Of a stretch of DNA of 64,000 nucleotides, positions 1-12,254 are shown piece after piece. The notes below the pieces were generated by a model that was not told the DNA's origin, searched no databases, and worked only from the letters and a program-made list of their open reading frames with translations. The DNA comes from Neodontobutis hainanensis (Eukaryota > Chordata > Actinopteri > Gobiiformes > Odontobutidae). Position 1 is the first letter of the stretch. The number at the start of each line of letters is the position of its first letter. The stretch covers positions 4,624,001 to 4,688,000 of the forward strand of contig JALDNG010000038.1 in NCBI GenBank assembly GCA_024349245.1. Direction: 5' to 3'. Position numbers and translations under genes: made by a program.

Positions 1-188
1 AAATATTTGAAGGGATAGGCACAAAAGAAAACAAGAGATTAACTGAGGCAATCTGTCATAAAGTCATTCCCTGGCTTTCACCTTTTCAGCAATTAGGTTC
101 TGTTTCGTAAGGCTGCTCCACTGCTTTGATTAATGGGAGCATCTGTTAATCTTTAGTCCTGACAGAAAAGTAATGTGTTTTCTTCTAG

Positions 189-3100
189 GTTTTCCTAAAA
201 GTCACTGCTGATGGGAATGCAACCAACAGAAAATGCACACCAGGTAAAACTAAGTGCACATTTTGTGTCTCTTTTAGATCGGGATGTCTCATTTTCCTTT
301 TATAATATGATTGATATCTTCTTTATTCCACCGTCTAACGCTCAGATAAGAAATCATTGCAGGATGTTTCTCGAGCTAGTCTTTGTGGATTCAACAGAGT
401 GACAGTAGAGACTGAACCACCACAAGGTGACAGTAGCGTAAAGCTTACTGCTTTGAAAAGTTGCCGCTGTTGTGGGAAAAAATTACATACATGCCATAAT
501 TTCAAGTTACTTTGTATAATGGATCAGCCTACATAGGGCTTTCCCCCCTAACCACACCATTTTGCAAAAGTTTTGGGCATTTTGACAGGTGCCACACTGA
601 ACACCTGCTGAAACAGACCATACACTAGATGCGCAGCTAAAAGACATGTCATCAATGCTTGAAAAGGATTTTTAAAAGAACGTTTTGATTTGCAAAGTAC
701 AATTCAAAATCTTTGAACTTTAAACAAACCTTTTCATTTGGATTTGCATTAAAGTCTGCAACAACATCAATGCAAATTTAAACAAAAGGCGCTTAAGCAT
801 CTTACATTTTTCAGCGATGCATTCATCTCTTGATTTATTAGATTTACTGACTGTGTGAGAAATCACAATTTAATACAAAATCCTGAACAGTAAGCCTTTA
901 AAGCTCCTCATTTTAGTTTGGCACCAGATTAAGATTGCCTTGCTTGCTTGCTGCCTTGCATAGTTTGACTTAATATTTAACTTAAAAGTTTTATATAACT
1001 TTTGCTTGATTCCCTTAACATTCCAGACAAAGACAGGGAGGTGTACACCAATGGCCTGGGCCCGTGTGGGATCCCAGAAGGAAGTGGAGGCCGGGGCTCG
1101 TACCAGGTCAGAGGCTTGTGTCTGATCATCAAACAGTTCTTTGCTCTGCTCATCAAAAGACTTCACCATGCCATGAGGTCCTACAAAGACTTTTTTGCCC
1201 AGGTAACATTTTTTGACGTGCATGATTGATGTTCAGTACCACAGTTCGAATTACAATATTCTTTTCTAGATTGTGCTTCCAGCTAGTTTTGTGTTCCTGG
1301 CTCTGACGTTCACTCTGATCATTCCACCTTTTGGAGAATATCCCAGCCTGACCCTCAATCCCTGGATGTACGGAAGGCAGTACACCTTCTTCAGGTAACA
1401 GAGAACACACTCCTGTTGTTATACTTACAGTTGCGTTGGGGAAGACTATTTGTAAGATTTTGGTAGTAAAAGATTTATTTGTTGGTTTCAGTAATGAGCG
1501 CACGGCGGATCCTAAGATGAGGTACTTTAGTGAAGTGTTGCTGGACAAGCCTGGCTTTGGGACTCGATGCATGGTGGATGAACCACTTGAGTGAGTTTAT
1601 TTAGAAAGTTCTTGAATCCTCTTATTATTTGTTTCTCTACAATGTTTATTTTTATATTTTGGTAGAGATTTCCCATGTAACAATATTACAACAGAGTGGG
1701 AGATGCCCCTGGTAAACCCCACCCTCATAGAAATGCTGGCTGGTCCAGACTGGGATTCTCTCAGACCATCTCCAGACTGTCAGTGCAGTACATCCAAGAA
1801 ACTCACAATGCTCCCTGAGTGTCCCGAGGGAGCGGGGGGCCTGCCACCTCCACAGGTTAGTTTTTCATTTTCAAATAGAATGACTGTTTCTATTTGAAAA
1901 CATTATTCTTCCTTGCACTTGTTTGTTTTGTGCTTCAGAGGATTCAGTCGACAGGAGATGTTCTCCTGGACCTAACAGGCAGGAACATCTCAGACTATCT
2001 GGTGAAGACCTACCCCTCCCTCATCAGAACCAGGTACTTGGGCTAAATGTACCACATGTGTTTTAAGGGCAGGTTTGGCAAAGGGTTTTATTGTACAAAA
2101 ATGTATAATTATAACAATGTAAGCTGTTTGTTTGTGGTATTTTCCAGCTTAAAGAGCAAATATTGGGTAAATGAACAAAGGTAAGTCTTACATTAACCAT
2201 GCTATCTTTTAATGATGTCAGTATATTTTTAGTTTGCATAAATATTGGCATTGTTTAACTGTATTATCCAGATATGGTGGCATATCTGTGGGTGGACAGC
2301 TTCCCATTTTAGAAGTGGAGCCGAAAAGCGTCCAGGATTTGGCCTCTCAGCTCGGTCGACTGCTTAATGTCACTGGGGTATGATCCTATGATCTAGATCC
2401 TATCATCTTTGCACTTTTTTATGTTTCAGTAAGAAGGTTGTGCTTTGCTACATTTCGTTTCTTTTATAATGAACTTTTGGTCGTTTTTTTGCAGGGCCCA
2501 TACTCTAAACAATCTCTTAAAGACATAGGACTGTTCCTTAGGTATATGGAGACCTCAAACAATGTCAAGGCAAGTTTTTTAAGGTTCTTTTTTGATTGAA
2601 TGATCAACCTAATTGAACCTAAATTTAGCAAATGTAACTGGAGAAAAGTAATTGCGAAAGATGACATGTTGATCTGTGCAGGTGTGGTACAACAATAAAG
2701 GCTGGCACTCCATGGTATCCTTTATGAATGTGGCTAACAACGCCATCCTTCGAGTAAACCTGCCCAAAGACTCGAACTTGGCTGAATATGGGATTAGTGC
2801 CATCAATCATCCCCTAAACCTGACTAAAGAACAGCTCTCTGAGATCACTGTGTGAGTGAACAATGTCCAGCCAGCCTCATACTATGGGACATTGTTCTTT
2901 ATAATTTCTCTGTTCTCTCCACAGTCTGACCACTTCAGTCGATGCAGTCGTTGCCATCTGTGTCATCTTTGCCATGTCCTTTGTTCCAGCCAGCTTTGTC
3001 CTCTACCTCATCCAGGAGAGGGTCACTCAGGCCAAGCACCTGCAGTTTGTCAGCGGTGTCAGCCCAGTAGTTTACTGGTTGGCCAACTTCCTCTGGGACA

Positions 3101-6100
3101 TGGTATATATAATAATATGTGTATTAATAATAAACAATAGTCAGCCAAGTTTAAAACATATGACTTTGTTGCATTTGTATGTAATTTATTTATTTCTTTT
3201 GCTTTTTACATTTTACTTATAAGAGCTGCTGTAAAAGTAGATATTCCTTCTGTGGGATCAATAAAGTCCCATCTCATTTTATCTCCTCTCCAGATAAATT
3301 ACTCCATTAGCGCTGCCATGGTGGTGGAAATATTCAAGTTTTTTGATAAGAAGTGCTACACCTCACCTACAAACCTACAACCACTTATTGCTCTTCTTAT
3401 GCTTTATGGGTAGGTAGTGTATTTTTTTTTTAGTTTAGTCTGTTCTCTAATCCTCTCATTTAGTGTGAAACAACGAGTTAAAGTCAAATCAAGTATAACA
3501 TGACTGAAACTCTTCTTTTCCAGATGGTCGGTGACACCAATGATGTACCCCTTGTCCTATTTCTTCAGTGTCCCGAGCACAGCTTACGTCTCTTTGTCTT
3601 GTATCAACCTTTTCATTGGCATCAACAGCAGTGCCATCACCTTTATTTTGGACCTTTTTGAGAGCAGCACAGTAAGACAGACTTACTTCTTACTACGACA
3701 CACGTTTTCCTTCAGTCATTTCATCTCCTCAACCCTTTACACTCTTTCTTTAGGCCTTATACAAGTTGAACCAGGTTTTGAAGACTTTGCTGCTGATCTT
3801 CCCACATTACTGTCTGGGCCGCGGTCTCATAGACATGGCTATGAACCAGGCTGTGACTGATATCTTTGCTCGCTTTGGTAATTATTATTTATATATTTAT
3901 TTATATTTATATTAATAATACCATGTTTACAATATGGTAAACAAAAGAAATATAAAGGTGGACAGGGATATTTTCGTGTTTCCAGGGGAAGACTATAGTC
4001 CAGACCCTTATAACTGGGACTTTATTGGGAAGAACCTGTTTTGCATGGCTGCTGAAGGCTTCATCTATTTCTTCATCAACATTTTGATCCAGTATCGCTT
4101 TTTCCTTGATCACTGGTAAGTTTATAATAAAATATATGACAGCTTAGCTCTTTGAATGGCAAGAAAATATAGCTTTATTAATCCAGTGACAATGACAAAT
4201 TTATTGATTAGGGAATGTAGCACCAAAATAATATTCTTTTTTATTCTTATCAAGCTAATTCTTAGTAATATGTGCTGTTATTGGTAGGATATCCGATCGC
4301 CCAAAACCTCATATTCTGGATGAAGATGCAGACGTAGCTGAAGAAAGGCAGCGTATTTACAAAAGTGAAAAAACAAATGACATTTTATGTGCACGAGACT
4401 TGTCCAAGGTAAGACTTTGTGGTTTCTTCAGCACCCATACATACTTATAAGAATCTCTTTTATTTTATTATGTGTTCTTTTCACATGGTTAGACTTACAC
4501 CGGAACAATAATCCCTGCAGTCGACAGGATTTGTATTGGAGTTTCACCTGGAGAAGTAACTACATTTAAAATAAAATGTATTTTACTTTAGTCAAAACCC
4601 CAAATATTCTTCAACTCTCACGCCTGATCTTTGGCAGTGCTTTGGTCTGCTGGGGGTAAATGGAGCGGGGAAGACCACCACGTTTAAGATGCTGACTGGA
4701 GACATTGACGTTACCTCTGGAGAGGCATCGGTGGTGGGCTACAGGTTGGTGGAACTAGTAGTTGTTCTTCAGTGGAGAAAAGGATTAACATTGATAGATA
4801 AATAAATCTTTTCACACACAATTAATTGTCCTACATATTTGCGCTTTGTCCGAATGTGATTCACAGCATATTGACCAACATCCTGGACGTACACCAGAAT
4901 ATGGGCTATTGTCCACAGTTTGATGCCATAGATGAACTACTGACGGGAAGGGAGCATCTACATCTGTACGCCCGTCTCCGAGGAGTCCCAGAGTCTGAGA
5001 TCAGCAGAGTGAGTTTCTTTCAAGGGCCTTTGAAAAGTGTTACTTGTTGTTTTGTTATAATCAATACACACATTTTGATTTCTTGTACCTTGTGAACAGG
5101 TAGCAGAATGGGCCATCCAGAAACTTGGTCTATCTGAGGACGCCGGGCACACAGCAGGGACCTACAGTGGAGGCAACAGGAGGAAACTCTCCACAGCCAT
5201 CGCTATGATCGGCTGCCCAGCTCTGGTGCTGCTGGTGAGGCCTTCACTAACAACAGCGCTTTGGGTTGATGTAAAGAGATGACAGAGCAAAATCTGTGTA
5301 TTTGATTTATTTGTATTTTTTTTTTTATTAGGACGAGCCCACAACAGGAATGGACCCTCTGTCTCGGCGTTTCCTCTGGAACTCCATCATGAGCGTTATT
5401 CAAGACAAAAGAGCTGTAGTGCTCACTTCACACAGGTATCATCAGCTAAAAGATGAGACTGTCTTTAAATAATAGCACATTTTAACCATATGTTCCTTTC
5501 TGATTTCACAGCATGGAGGAATGTGAGGCATTGTGTACCCGCTTAGCCATCATGGTTAATGGATCCTTCAAGTGTTTGGGAACCATTCAACATCTCAAAT
5601 ACAAGTAGGTCCCTCTAAATCTGGTGTTGGTACAAGCAACAATGACACTTTATCCATCCACTGTCATTGCAAGGTTATAGTAACAAGAAAACAGTCTTAT
5701 TCAGCCACAGGGTGTGTTAAAGAAATAAAGAAATTGCTTTACGTAACTATACATATGTCATATTCAGATTTATGTTTTTGGGTTCTGAAAGATTTGGGGA
5801 TGGCTATGTGGTGACCATGAAGATAAGAGCAGCAAAGCCTGGCTGTGTCCCAGACCTTAACCCTGCTGAGGCCTTCATGGAGAGCACTTTCCCCGGCTGC
5901 ATCCAGAGGGAGAAGCACTACAACACTCTGCAGTACAAGATCTCCTCTTCATGTCTGGCCAGGATCTTTCAGATGGTGCTCTCTAACAAGGACAAGCTCC
6001 ACATCGAAGACTACTCGGTGTCGCAGACCACTCTTGACCAGGTAAAACTGCAAGGTGTAATAAACTTAGCACAATGAATGTCAGAGTTTTTATTTTTTAT

Positions 6101-6236
6101 GTCTTTTTGCTTTCAGGTGTTTGTGAATTTCGCTAAGCAACAGTCAAGAGAGGATGAAAATATTGTGCTGCATCCAAAAGCTGCTGGAGCACAAAGAACT
6201 ATTATTGCCTCACCCATGAAGAGGCTAAAGAAATAA
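189..6236 (+). CDS. abca4: ABCA4 retinal-specific phospholipid/retinoid flippase, 3' half (24 exons)
   Basis: ATP-binding cassette importer-type flippase of photoreceptor disc membranes that moves N-retinylidene-phosphatidylethanolamine to the cytoplasmic leaflet (family knowledge). Exons: 189-243, 1027-1202, 1270-1394, 1492-1590, 1666-1855, 1939-2033, 2148-2180, 2272-2377, 2495-2569, 2682-2851, 2925-3102, 3294-3409, 3524-3671, 3754-3877, 3986-4115, 4288-4408, 4493-4555, 4638-4744, 4867-5008, 5100-5234, 5332-5435, 5512-5604, 5792-6041, 6117-6236. All phases join, giving 984 residues and a TAA stop. In fragment numbering: a transmembrane segment near 85-110, second extracellular domain with LTMLPECPEGAGGLPPPQ, membrane domain about 375-610, then nucleotide-binding domain 2 with Walker A GVNGAGKT (674), Q-loop CPQ (721), signature YSGGN (773), Walker B LVLLDEP (793), H-loop His 830, and C-terminal VFVNFA (946). 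Motifs such as FIGINSSAITFIL favour ABCA4 over ABCA1/ABCA7. The 5' half is outside the window. Teleosts can carry two copies (a/b); I cannot tell which this is. Confidence 0.96.
244..1026 (+). other. abca4: abca4 intron, 783 bp
   Basis: The longest abca4 intron in the window. It runs from a GTAAAA donor at 244 to a TTCCAG acceptor ending at 1026. I see only AT-rich unique sequence and no repeat or additional exon. Bases 1-188 are likewise the end of an upstream intron, with acceptor TCTTCTAG at 181-188. Confidence 0.8.
2570..2681 (+). other. abca4: GC-AG intron in abca4
   Basis: The exon ending in NNVK at 2569 is followed by GCAAGT, not GT. The acceptor GTGCAG ends at 2681 and the next exon opens with VWYNNKGW in phase 0. 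No nearby GT keeps the frame and the conserved Lys-Val-Trp junction. Every other intron of the gene in this window is GT-AG. Confidence 0.85.
3215..3290 (+). repeat. LINE 3'-tail fragment in abca4 intron
   Basis: The stretch around 3240-3285 contains the motif TCTGTGGGATCAATAAAGT, which is typical of the 3' ends of several teleost non-LTR retrotransposons. It sits in the intron between exons ending at 3102 and starting at 3294. No coding remnant is attached, so the family is uncertain. Confidence 0.4.
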
Positions 6237-7015
6237 ATGTTTGTCAAGCGAGAGCTACTGGTTGCCAGAACCAAAAATCTTCTGAAAATGAGACTGTCAG
6301 TGGAAAGCTCACTATAAGATTCAGCCACTAAATCCCACCTTTACTTTAGTGACAGAGAAAAGCAAATGGTGCAATCAAGTTTGCTGAATTGTACTGCTGA
6401 TAAGATTTCTTTGTCATAATAATGGAAAACTTTGAAGGAGGGACGTCAGTTTTTACCTTGTGTTAATGAAGTCTGTCTCGGCACATAGTCCGCTTTGTTT
6501 GAGTCATGAAGGTTTTCCAATTTGCTTTTCCAGGTAAACAGGGTTAGTGGGCTTCGACTTTGGAGCATTAATGTGCCTGCTTCATGCTCCGCATTCTGCT
6601 CACCTTGTAGGCCTTGCAAACTAAACCGTGCTTTAGTTTTAAGTGACGAGTCCTTAACCAATGAAATGTCAAAAAGCACAATGACAGCTTGTAACTTAAG
6701 GTTGATGTCAATCGCTAAACCCTGTAAAGTTCTGTTTATTTGCTTCAGATGCCAAGCAAAGTTGTTTAATGCCTTCTTTAGACAAATGAGTACTCAGAGA
6801 ATTATAGTCTTAGCACTTTATTGATGCAACGTTTTTAATGGAGCATCACTTTTTTGATGATGTTTGACTTAAATGATGCTTGTGCAATCCTCCTGCTGCT
6901 AAAGCTCTTTTGTCATGTAATATTGATACACCACAAATGCAAGTCTGTGCGCTTTCTGGACTATCCGGGGTATAGAGCGAAAAAATACATTATGATACAG
7001 GTGATCATTTTGTCT
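6237..7015 (+). other. abca4: abca4 3' untranslated region (inferred)
   Basis: Non-coding sequence between the abca4 stop codon and the first plausible polyadenylation signal. The short open frames here show no recognisable protein. The extent of the 3' UTR is inferred only from the AATAAA at 7016. Confidence 0.55.
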
Positions 7016-7021
7016 AATAAA
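7016..7021 (+). terminator. abca4: Candidate abca4 polyadenylation signal AATAAA
   Basis: Canonical AATAAA hexamer about 780 bp after the abca4 stop, in a T-rich context. It is the first good hexamer downstream of the one that overlaps the stop codon itself. Confidence 0.45.
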
Positions 7022-7278
7022 GATTTAATTAAAACATGGAAATGGATTTATATAGAAAACATTTGACACCTGAGACAGACAATAATTGCTTCAGAATAGT
7101 TGTCTTTTACAAATAAGTAAGTGTTAAAGCCTCCTCAATAGAAAATATTTTATATACACTCAGGATAAGTGTTTCCCTGCATTCTCCTGAGAACGACGAG
7201 ATGGTGCATTCTTAATTAGATGCCTTCACATTTTAATCAGTTTTTGTGTTTGCATGGCAGGCACTTACCAATATAGTA

Positions 7279-7284
7279 TTTATT
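7279..7284 (-). terminator. tecr: Candidate tecr polyadenylation signal (AATAAA on minus strand)
   Basis: TTTATT on the plus strand reads AATAAA on the minus strand, about 340 bp beyond the tecr stop at 7622. An ATTAAA variant lies nearer, around 7338-7343. The two convergent genes therefore appear to end a few hundred bases apart without overlap. Confidence 0.4.
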
Positions 7285-7621
7285 TTGTATTAAAGCTGTA
7301 ACACTATCTAAGGGTTAGTATGTTGGCTTGACAGAAACTTTAATTACTCCTTGGCAACACAAAAGACTTTGCTAATGGCTGGCTTCTTTCTTGTGTGTAA
7401 AGAAAGCATGCCAACAAGATAATTAACCCTCCTTTCAAACTATCTCTATGATGCCAAAGCACTCTGCAAGAAACAAAATAAAAACCAAATAACTACTTGT
7501 AGTCCTGTTGTGTTGCTATAATATTATTGCCATTAACTTTACTGACCAAACTCCTTTTAACTTATACAAAAGCTTGCATTATGGGTGAAAACGTCCAAAA
7601 GACTTCAAATTTCCACCGCTA

Positions 7622-10600
7622 TCAGAGAATTAAAGGAATTATGGCCATTCGAAAAGAGGGATAGTCCTTGAACTCTCTGCTGTAGGCTTTGTGCTTCCCT
7701 TTGGCCCAAATGCTCATCTGAATTAATCCTAGCAAAGTGTACAAGGCCACTGCAAGACAAGAAGACAACAATTTAACACAATGACAAAAAAACGGAACCA
7801 CTCTGAGTAATTTGGAACATGTCTAAACTATTTGTGAACAACACACCTGGCAAACACTGCGTCATGATGGAAAAGCCAACCCAAGATCCAACCTAAAAAT
7901 AAAAAGTCAATGGTAAAGCATATTTTTCTTGACGCATTGCGGTGAATGTGTAAGCTATACTGTTACCTCATATGTGTAATTAGGACACGACACAAAGAAG
8001 AAAAGCCACGTGAAAGGGTTCTTTGTTGGCACTGGAAACTTTCTGACACGAGATCCTGGATTCAAAGAAGCATTTTTCATTGAATTATTAAAATTTTGTG
8101 TATACAGGTGCTTTGTTCACAGCTGTACTCACCGTTTTTGAGATTATTTAGAGTCAAGTGAATGGAAAAGTTGCCGAGTTCACACATCTGCAGATGAGAC
8201 ACCTCACAGTCATATGGTAGGTCCATTCTAAAAGTAATGTTGTGTACATTTTACGTACCACAAAAATGACTAGTGCATAGTTGACTTGCACGTGCCCATA
8301 TGCTGTCAATGGAGACAAATGTAAGATGAAGCAATGGATAGATGCTTGTAACTGTCTGTGCATGCATAGGATAACTTACATGGGGGTGTATACAGGGGGT
8401 GGTTGATGTAATAGGCCAACCAAGCTGAGAATCCCCAGTAATAGGCACAATTCTAAAATAAACGGCAACAATGACCATTTTCCAGACTGACATTTGTTGC
8501 AGCCGTCATGAGTCAAGATAAAAGCCATTACAATGGGAAGGTCATCATGTGCTCACCCAGACCATTGTCCTGAGAGGCATGGTCCCGTGGGAGAAACGGT
8601 GCACAAAGATAGTCTCCACTAACCTCTTTATGTAGTGCAATGTGTGGCAGGCACAAGCCAATCTGGGAACGAAGACAATGTCAGTCATTAACAATGTATA
8701 ACATTTATAGACGTTCATAAAATAAAATGAGAGACGTACGTGACAACAGGGTGTGGGCTGGAGGTAAAGGCGTGTGAATAGATGTAGGGGACTCGGAAAT
8801 AGAAGAGAAGGTAGGTGAGAAGAGGCCCCAGGTACTCTGCTAAAAACACCTGAACATGCAGGAGAAATGGGAAATTTAAGGAAAGTTTTGTCCTTAAGAC
8901 CAGTTTTGAGGTCTACATAACTAAATCTGTTGATGGGTAATGTCCTTACCATAGTCCACCCTAACTGTGGACCCAGGTCTCTGAAGTAGATTATGGCAGT
9001 GGTCCCAACAGGAAGGATCTGTAAGATTTCATCATCTCTAAGAGACTTTCTTCCTAATAATGAGGTAAAATAAAGTCAAATTCTTCAGTGTGTATAGTTG
9101 AATACACTTTACAAATAGAAATGACATGTCATGACTGTGAACTCATCACAGTGTGTTGAATGGCACTCAAGGCATTGGCACAAATAGATGTGGTGACCCA
9201 CTAATTGGACAGCATTTTTTAGAACATTCTCATGAGAAACTGTCCCAGATACTATTTTCTACTACAATGTGATTTTAGCACAAAAAGACCCAAATGCTTT
9301 GTCATTCTCAACACTAACCAAAAACCCCCAGACACGGCGTTTGTTCAAGTACTTTTCTTGGTTTAAGTATTACATTTATACTTACTGGGGTCGAGCTTTA
9401 GAGCCTGTCTCGCTGGATACCAGTGAGGATCTGTGAACATTAAACAAATACAAACACAGAGTGAGCAAAGCTGGAGCTGAGCTAAGATTTGGGCCTGAAG
9501 CCTAATGATAATTGATTGCAATGGAATAAACTTGAGCTGATTTTGTCTCATAGACAGAGACAGCATCTGGCTCAGCAAACATACAGCTATAATTTTATAC
9601 TTACATAATTTGTGGAACTGGCTCTTGATATCTCCTATAGTTGAATACGGGTCCACCTGTTTAAAGGATTTATTAGATGTCAGTTTTTTTAGCAGCCTGA
9701 AAATGTACTTTCCCTACTTTTATTAATGTATATTGTTTAAAATAGAGAGAGAAGCTTTCCATACCTTGTCTAAAAAACAAAGCTTCTCTCTTGTCTTGGC
9801 ATCAAGGATCTCTACCTGAGGATGACACATAATCACATTAAAGATATATTCTCCCTGGGATTAAAATGCTTGTAATGATTGATTTGGTCATTATTGCGGA
9901 AAAGGAAAGACTCCATAATGTCTTTCCAACTTATCTTAAACAATAGCACAAGCCCAAAACTTACATGTGCGTTTAAAAAAGGCAGCATTTTGACTGGTTT
10001 TATTTAACATTTATTTAATCAGGATCGTCCCACTGAGATTACAAATCTCTTTTGCAGGGGAGTCCTGGCCCCATGTGTGTTTGGGGGAAGTGTGTCCTAT
10101 GGAACTTTGTCAGTGATTATTGATTGTTTCCCATTATTCAACAGTGCAGTTAATCCAATATGTCCTCAAACACTGATTTAAGCACATGTCAATAAAGTTA
10201 TAGTTATTGATGTACTTGGAATAACTGTTTATGAAATATACAAGTGATTCACAGCCCCCTGGTGGGCTGTGAAGGTCTTGCCGTAGGTTGTCCACATAAG
10301 TACATAAAAATACATTTGGTTTGAAAATAAAAAATATATTTGCATCAGTTATTCTGTGTAATGTTGTAAAAATATTAATATTAAGCAATTTATTGCCAAC
10401 TGGTTATGTTATTTGAATAATATTTTTTGAGAAATATATACATTTTAGGCAATTGATTGTCTGTGATTTAAGTTATCATTACCACCCATCAATGCATAAA
10501 TTAGAATTTAGAAAAAAAAATCTGTATGTTCCCCTGCTGCTCACTTGCAGCCATCGTTTTCTTCTTAATTAGCCTGTGTCAGTGGTGATGTACAGCATAT

Positions 10601-12254
10601 GCACGAGGACCGTGGGTGGTGCCCACAATTTGCCCTGAAAGCATTCCACAGTGTGCTGCTCAGCAGAGCTGTCCTGGTTAAAATGTTCCTTACTGGACGG
10701 TGTAATAAGCCACTAATGGATACCTAAAGATTTGCTTAGTGCACAGTCTGAACAGGTTGAATGAGAGCCTCATCTACAGCATCTGCAAAAACGCAGAGGA
10801 ATTGAGTCAGACTAATTTTCTTGATGACAGTGGTTCACTTTAATACACTAAGGCTATATGTTTACACTACAGGGAAAGTGGCCCGCATCAGATTTTTTAA
10901 ATTAAAACACCATCTTTTGAATCCACTTTAAAATGGCAGACATAAGATTAGATGCATCCTGAATCTTGTCCCTGTTTATAATGTGCCCTCATGCTTTTGC
11001 AGGATGTAATCTCAGGGCGTGCTGACATGAAGCTAAAGAGCATCATGGGAAATGGCGTTTTGCCGGCATCTGCTCACCTTCCTCTGCTGCAGTCGAGGGG
11101 GCACATGTTGATACATCTGCATGACGTGCACCGAGGGTGTCATTACAGATGTTTGTGCCCTTGTAAATGTGATTATGGGACTAGGCTGTCCTCCCAAGGG
11201 GATAAAAGGCTCGGCTGACGGCACAGGTCACACTGAACATGCACACGTTCATGAAGGGCTTTTACTACAAGGTCTTTTACAGATGAATGCTTTTCAATTT
11301 GGCATCAGGAGTTTTTAAAGCTCTTTTTACTAATCAAAGTAATGCACACCAACTGTCTCCTAAAATCTTGGTCTTAATGTGAAAGCTGATGAATGCACTA
11401 CTGGCTCATTGCTTCCAACAATGTATATATATAAACCTAATGAAGTTGTCTGCTTTGCTTCCCTGTCACTCAAACTGGACACATCTCTGCTTTAATCCGA
11501 CAGAGTAGGGTAGGCAACCAGTGCTTTTTATCTTCATAACACATGTATGATTCCATTAACCTTGTTTCTATGCACCCGACAGTATTGGTGTATGGGTGAG
11601 GGACACATGCGATGCCACCATGCTGTGAAGCTGAGTGACTGCTCTAAATAGGCTGAATTTCCCCCGAGGAACTCCATTAGCAGCAGAGGGCACTTTGAAT
11701 TCAAGAGCAAAAGTTACCAAACTGATCAGACTCTTAGGTATCTCAACTTTGACGTGTTTAGATTTAAAAGCATACAATGATAGACTTTTGTTGAAAATAA
11801 AAGCTGTGACCTGTCGGTGACAATAAAAGCAAGAATAAAACTCGCCTTGACCTGCTGAACCAAAGATGGAAATGTGAATTTCTAGAGATACAAACATTGC
11901 CTTGTGAATTTATACACCTTTATAATCCATACATTTCTGAAAGTCTGAATGATGGGAACAGGCTTTATGGTTTACAGTTGTTCACAGGCCTACATTGTGA
12001 TTACTGTCATTAACTTTATCTATCTTTGAGTTTGGCCTCGCCGGAGCTGCTCATGCTGTTTTTACTGAAAAGCCATTTAAGAAGAAAACAGTGAAAACTT
12101 TTCAGTAATAATCAGTAATATTGGCACACACACACACACACACATTGTAAAACTGGAACTCCTCTCTACACTGAAGCTGCACATGTGCCCACATTTATCA
12201 TGATTTATCTTATGTCATGTTTAGACTTACCTCAAAAAAGGTGGTCCGGCTCAT
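7622..12254 (-). CDS. tecr: Very-long-chain trans-2,3-enoyl-CoA reductase (TECR family), 13 exons
   Basis: Catalyses the NADPH-dependent last step of very-long-chain fatty acid elongation in the endoplasmic reticulum membrane (family knowledge). Exons on the minus strand: 12254-12231, 9815-9765, 9656-9605, 9430-9386, 9053-8950, 8849-8740, 8662-8557, 8452-8380, 8302-8259, 8187-8133, 8055-7967, 7892-7847, 7749-7622; all GT-AG and in phase, giving 308 residues, the length of vertebrate TECR. The N-terminus MSRTTFFE joins VEILDAKTREKLCFLDK, the start of the ubiquitin-like domain (about 1-85). The membrane and steroid 5-alpha-reductase-type domain follows, with FVHRFSHGTMPLR, YYINHPLYTPP, GNFSIH, SCPNYTYE, GFSIMTQCLP and the C-terminal WAKGKH. 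The start was chosen because its 8-codon exon splices in phase to the VEILDA exon, as in human TECR. The lack of a long N-terminal extension argues against TECRL. The position between abca4 and olfm3 suggests the teleost paralogue sometimes named tecrl2a/b; the exact name is unresolved. Confidence 0.93.
10000..10080. repeat. Dispersed repeat fragment in tecr intron 1
   Basis: The run TTATTTAATCAGGATCGTCC followed by CACTGAGATTACAAATCTC resembles a common teleost interspersed-repeat tail (ATTTAACCAGG...CCATTGAGAT...). It was recognised only by motif; class and orientation are not established. Confidence 0.4.
10252..10265 (-). promoter_or_regulatory. CTCF-like motif in tecr intron 1
   Basis: CAGCCCCCTGGTGG on the plus strand matches the reverse complement of the vertebrate CTCF core (CCACCAGGGGGC) at nearly every position. 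It lies in the 2.4 kb first intron of tecr. Binding is inferred from the motif alone. Confidence 0.45.
12039..12066 (+). repeat. 28-bp direct repeat, copy 1
   Basis: The segment from CGCCGGAGCTGCTC to CTGTTTTTACT recurs at 13114-13141 with a single mismatch (A/G). This copy lies within tecr intron 1, just downstream of exon 1 in the direction of transcription; the other is upstream of the gene. Confidence 0.6.
12125..12144. repeat. (AC)n microsatellite
   Basis: Perfect CA dinucleotide run of about ten units in tecr intron 1. Confidence 0.9.

Noticed and set aside
870..1572. Minus-strand open frames of 117 and 139 codons
   Set aside because: They lie antisense to well-supported abca4 exons (1027-1202, 1270-1394, 1492-1590) and are shadows of that coding sequence.
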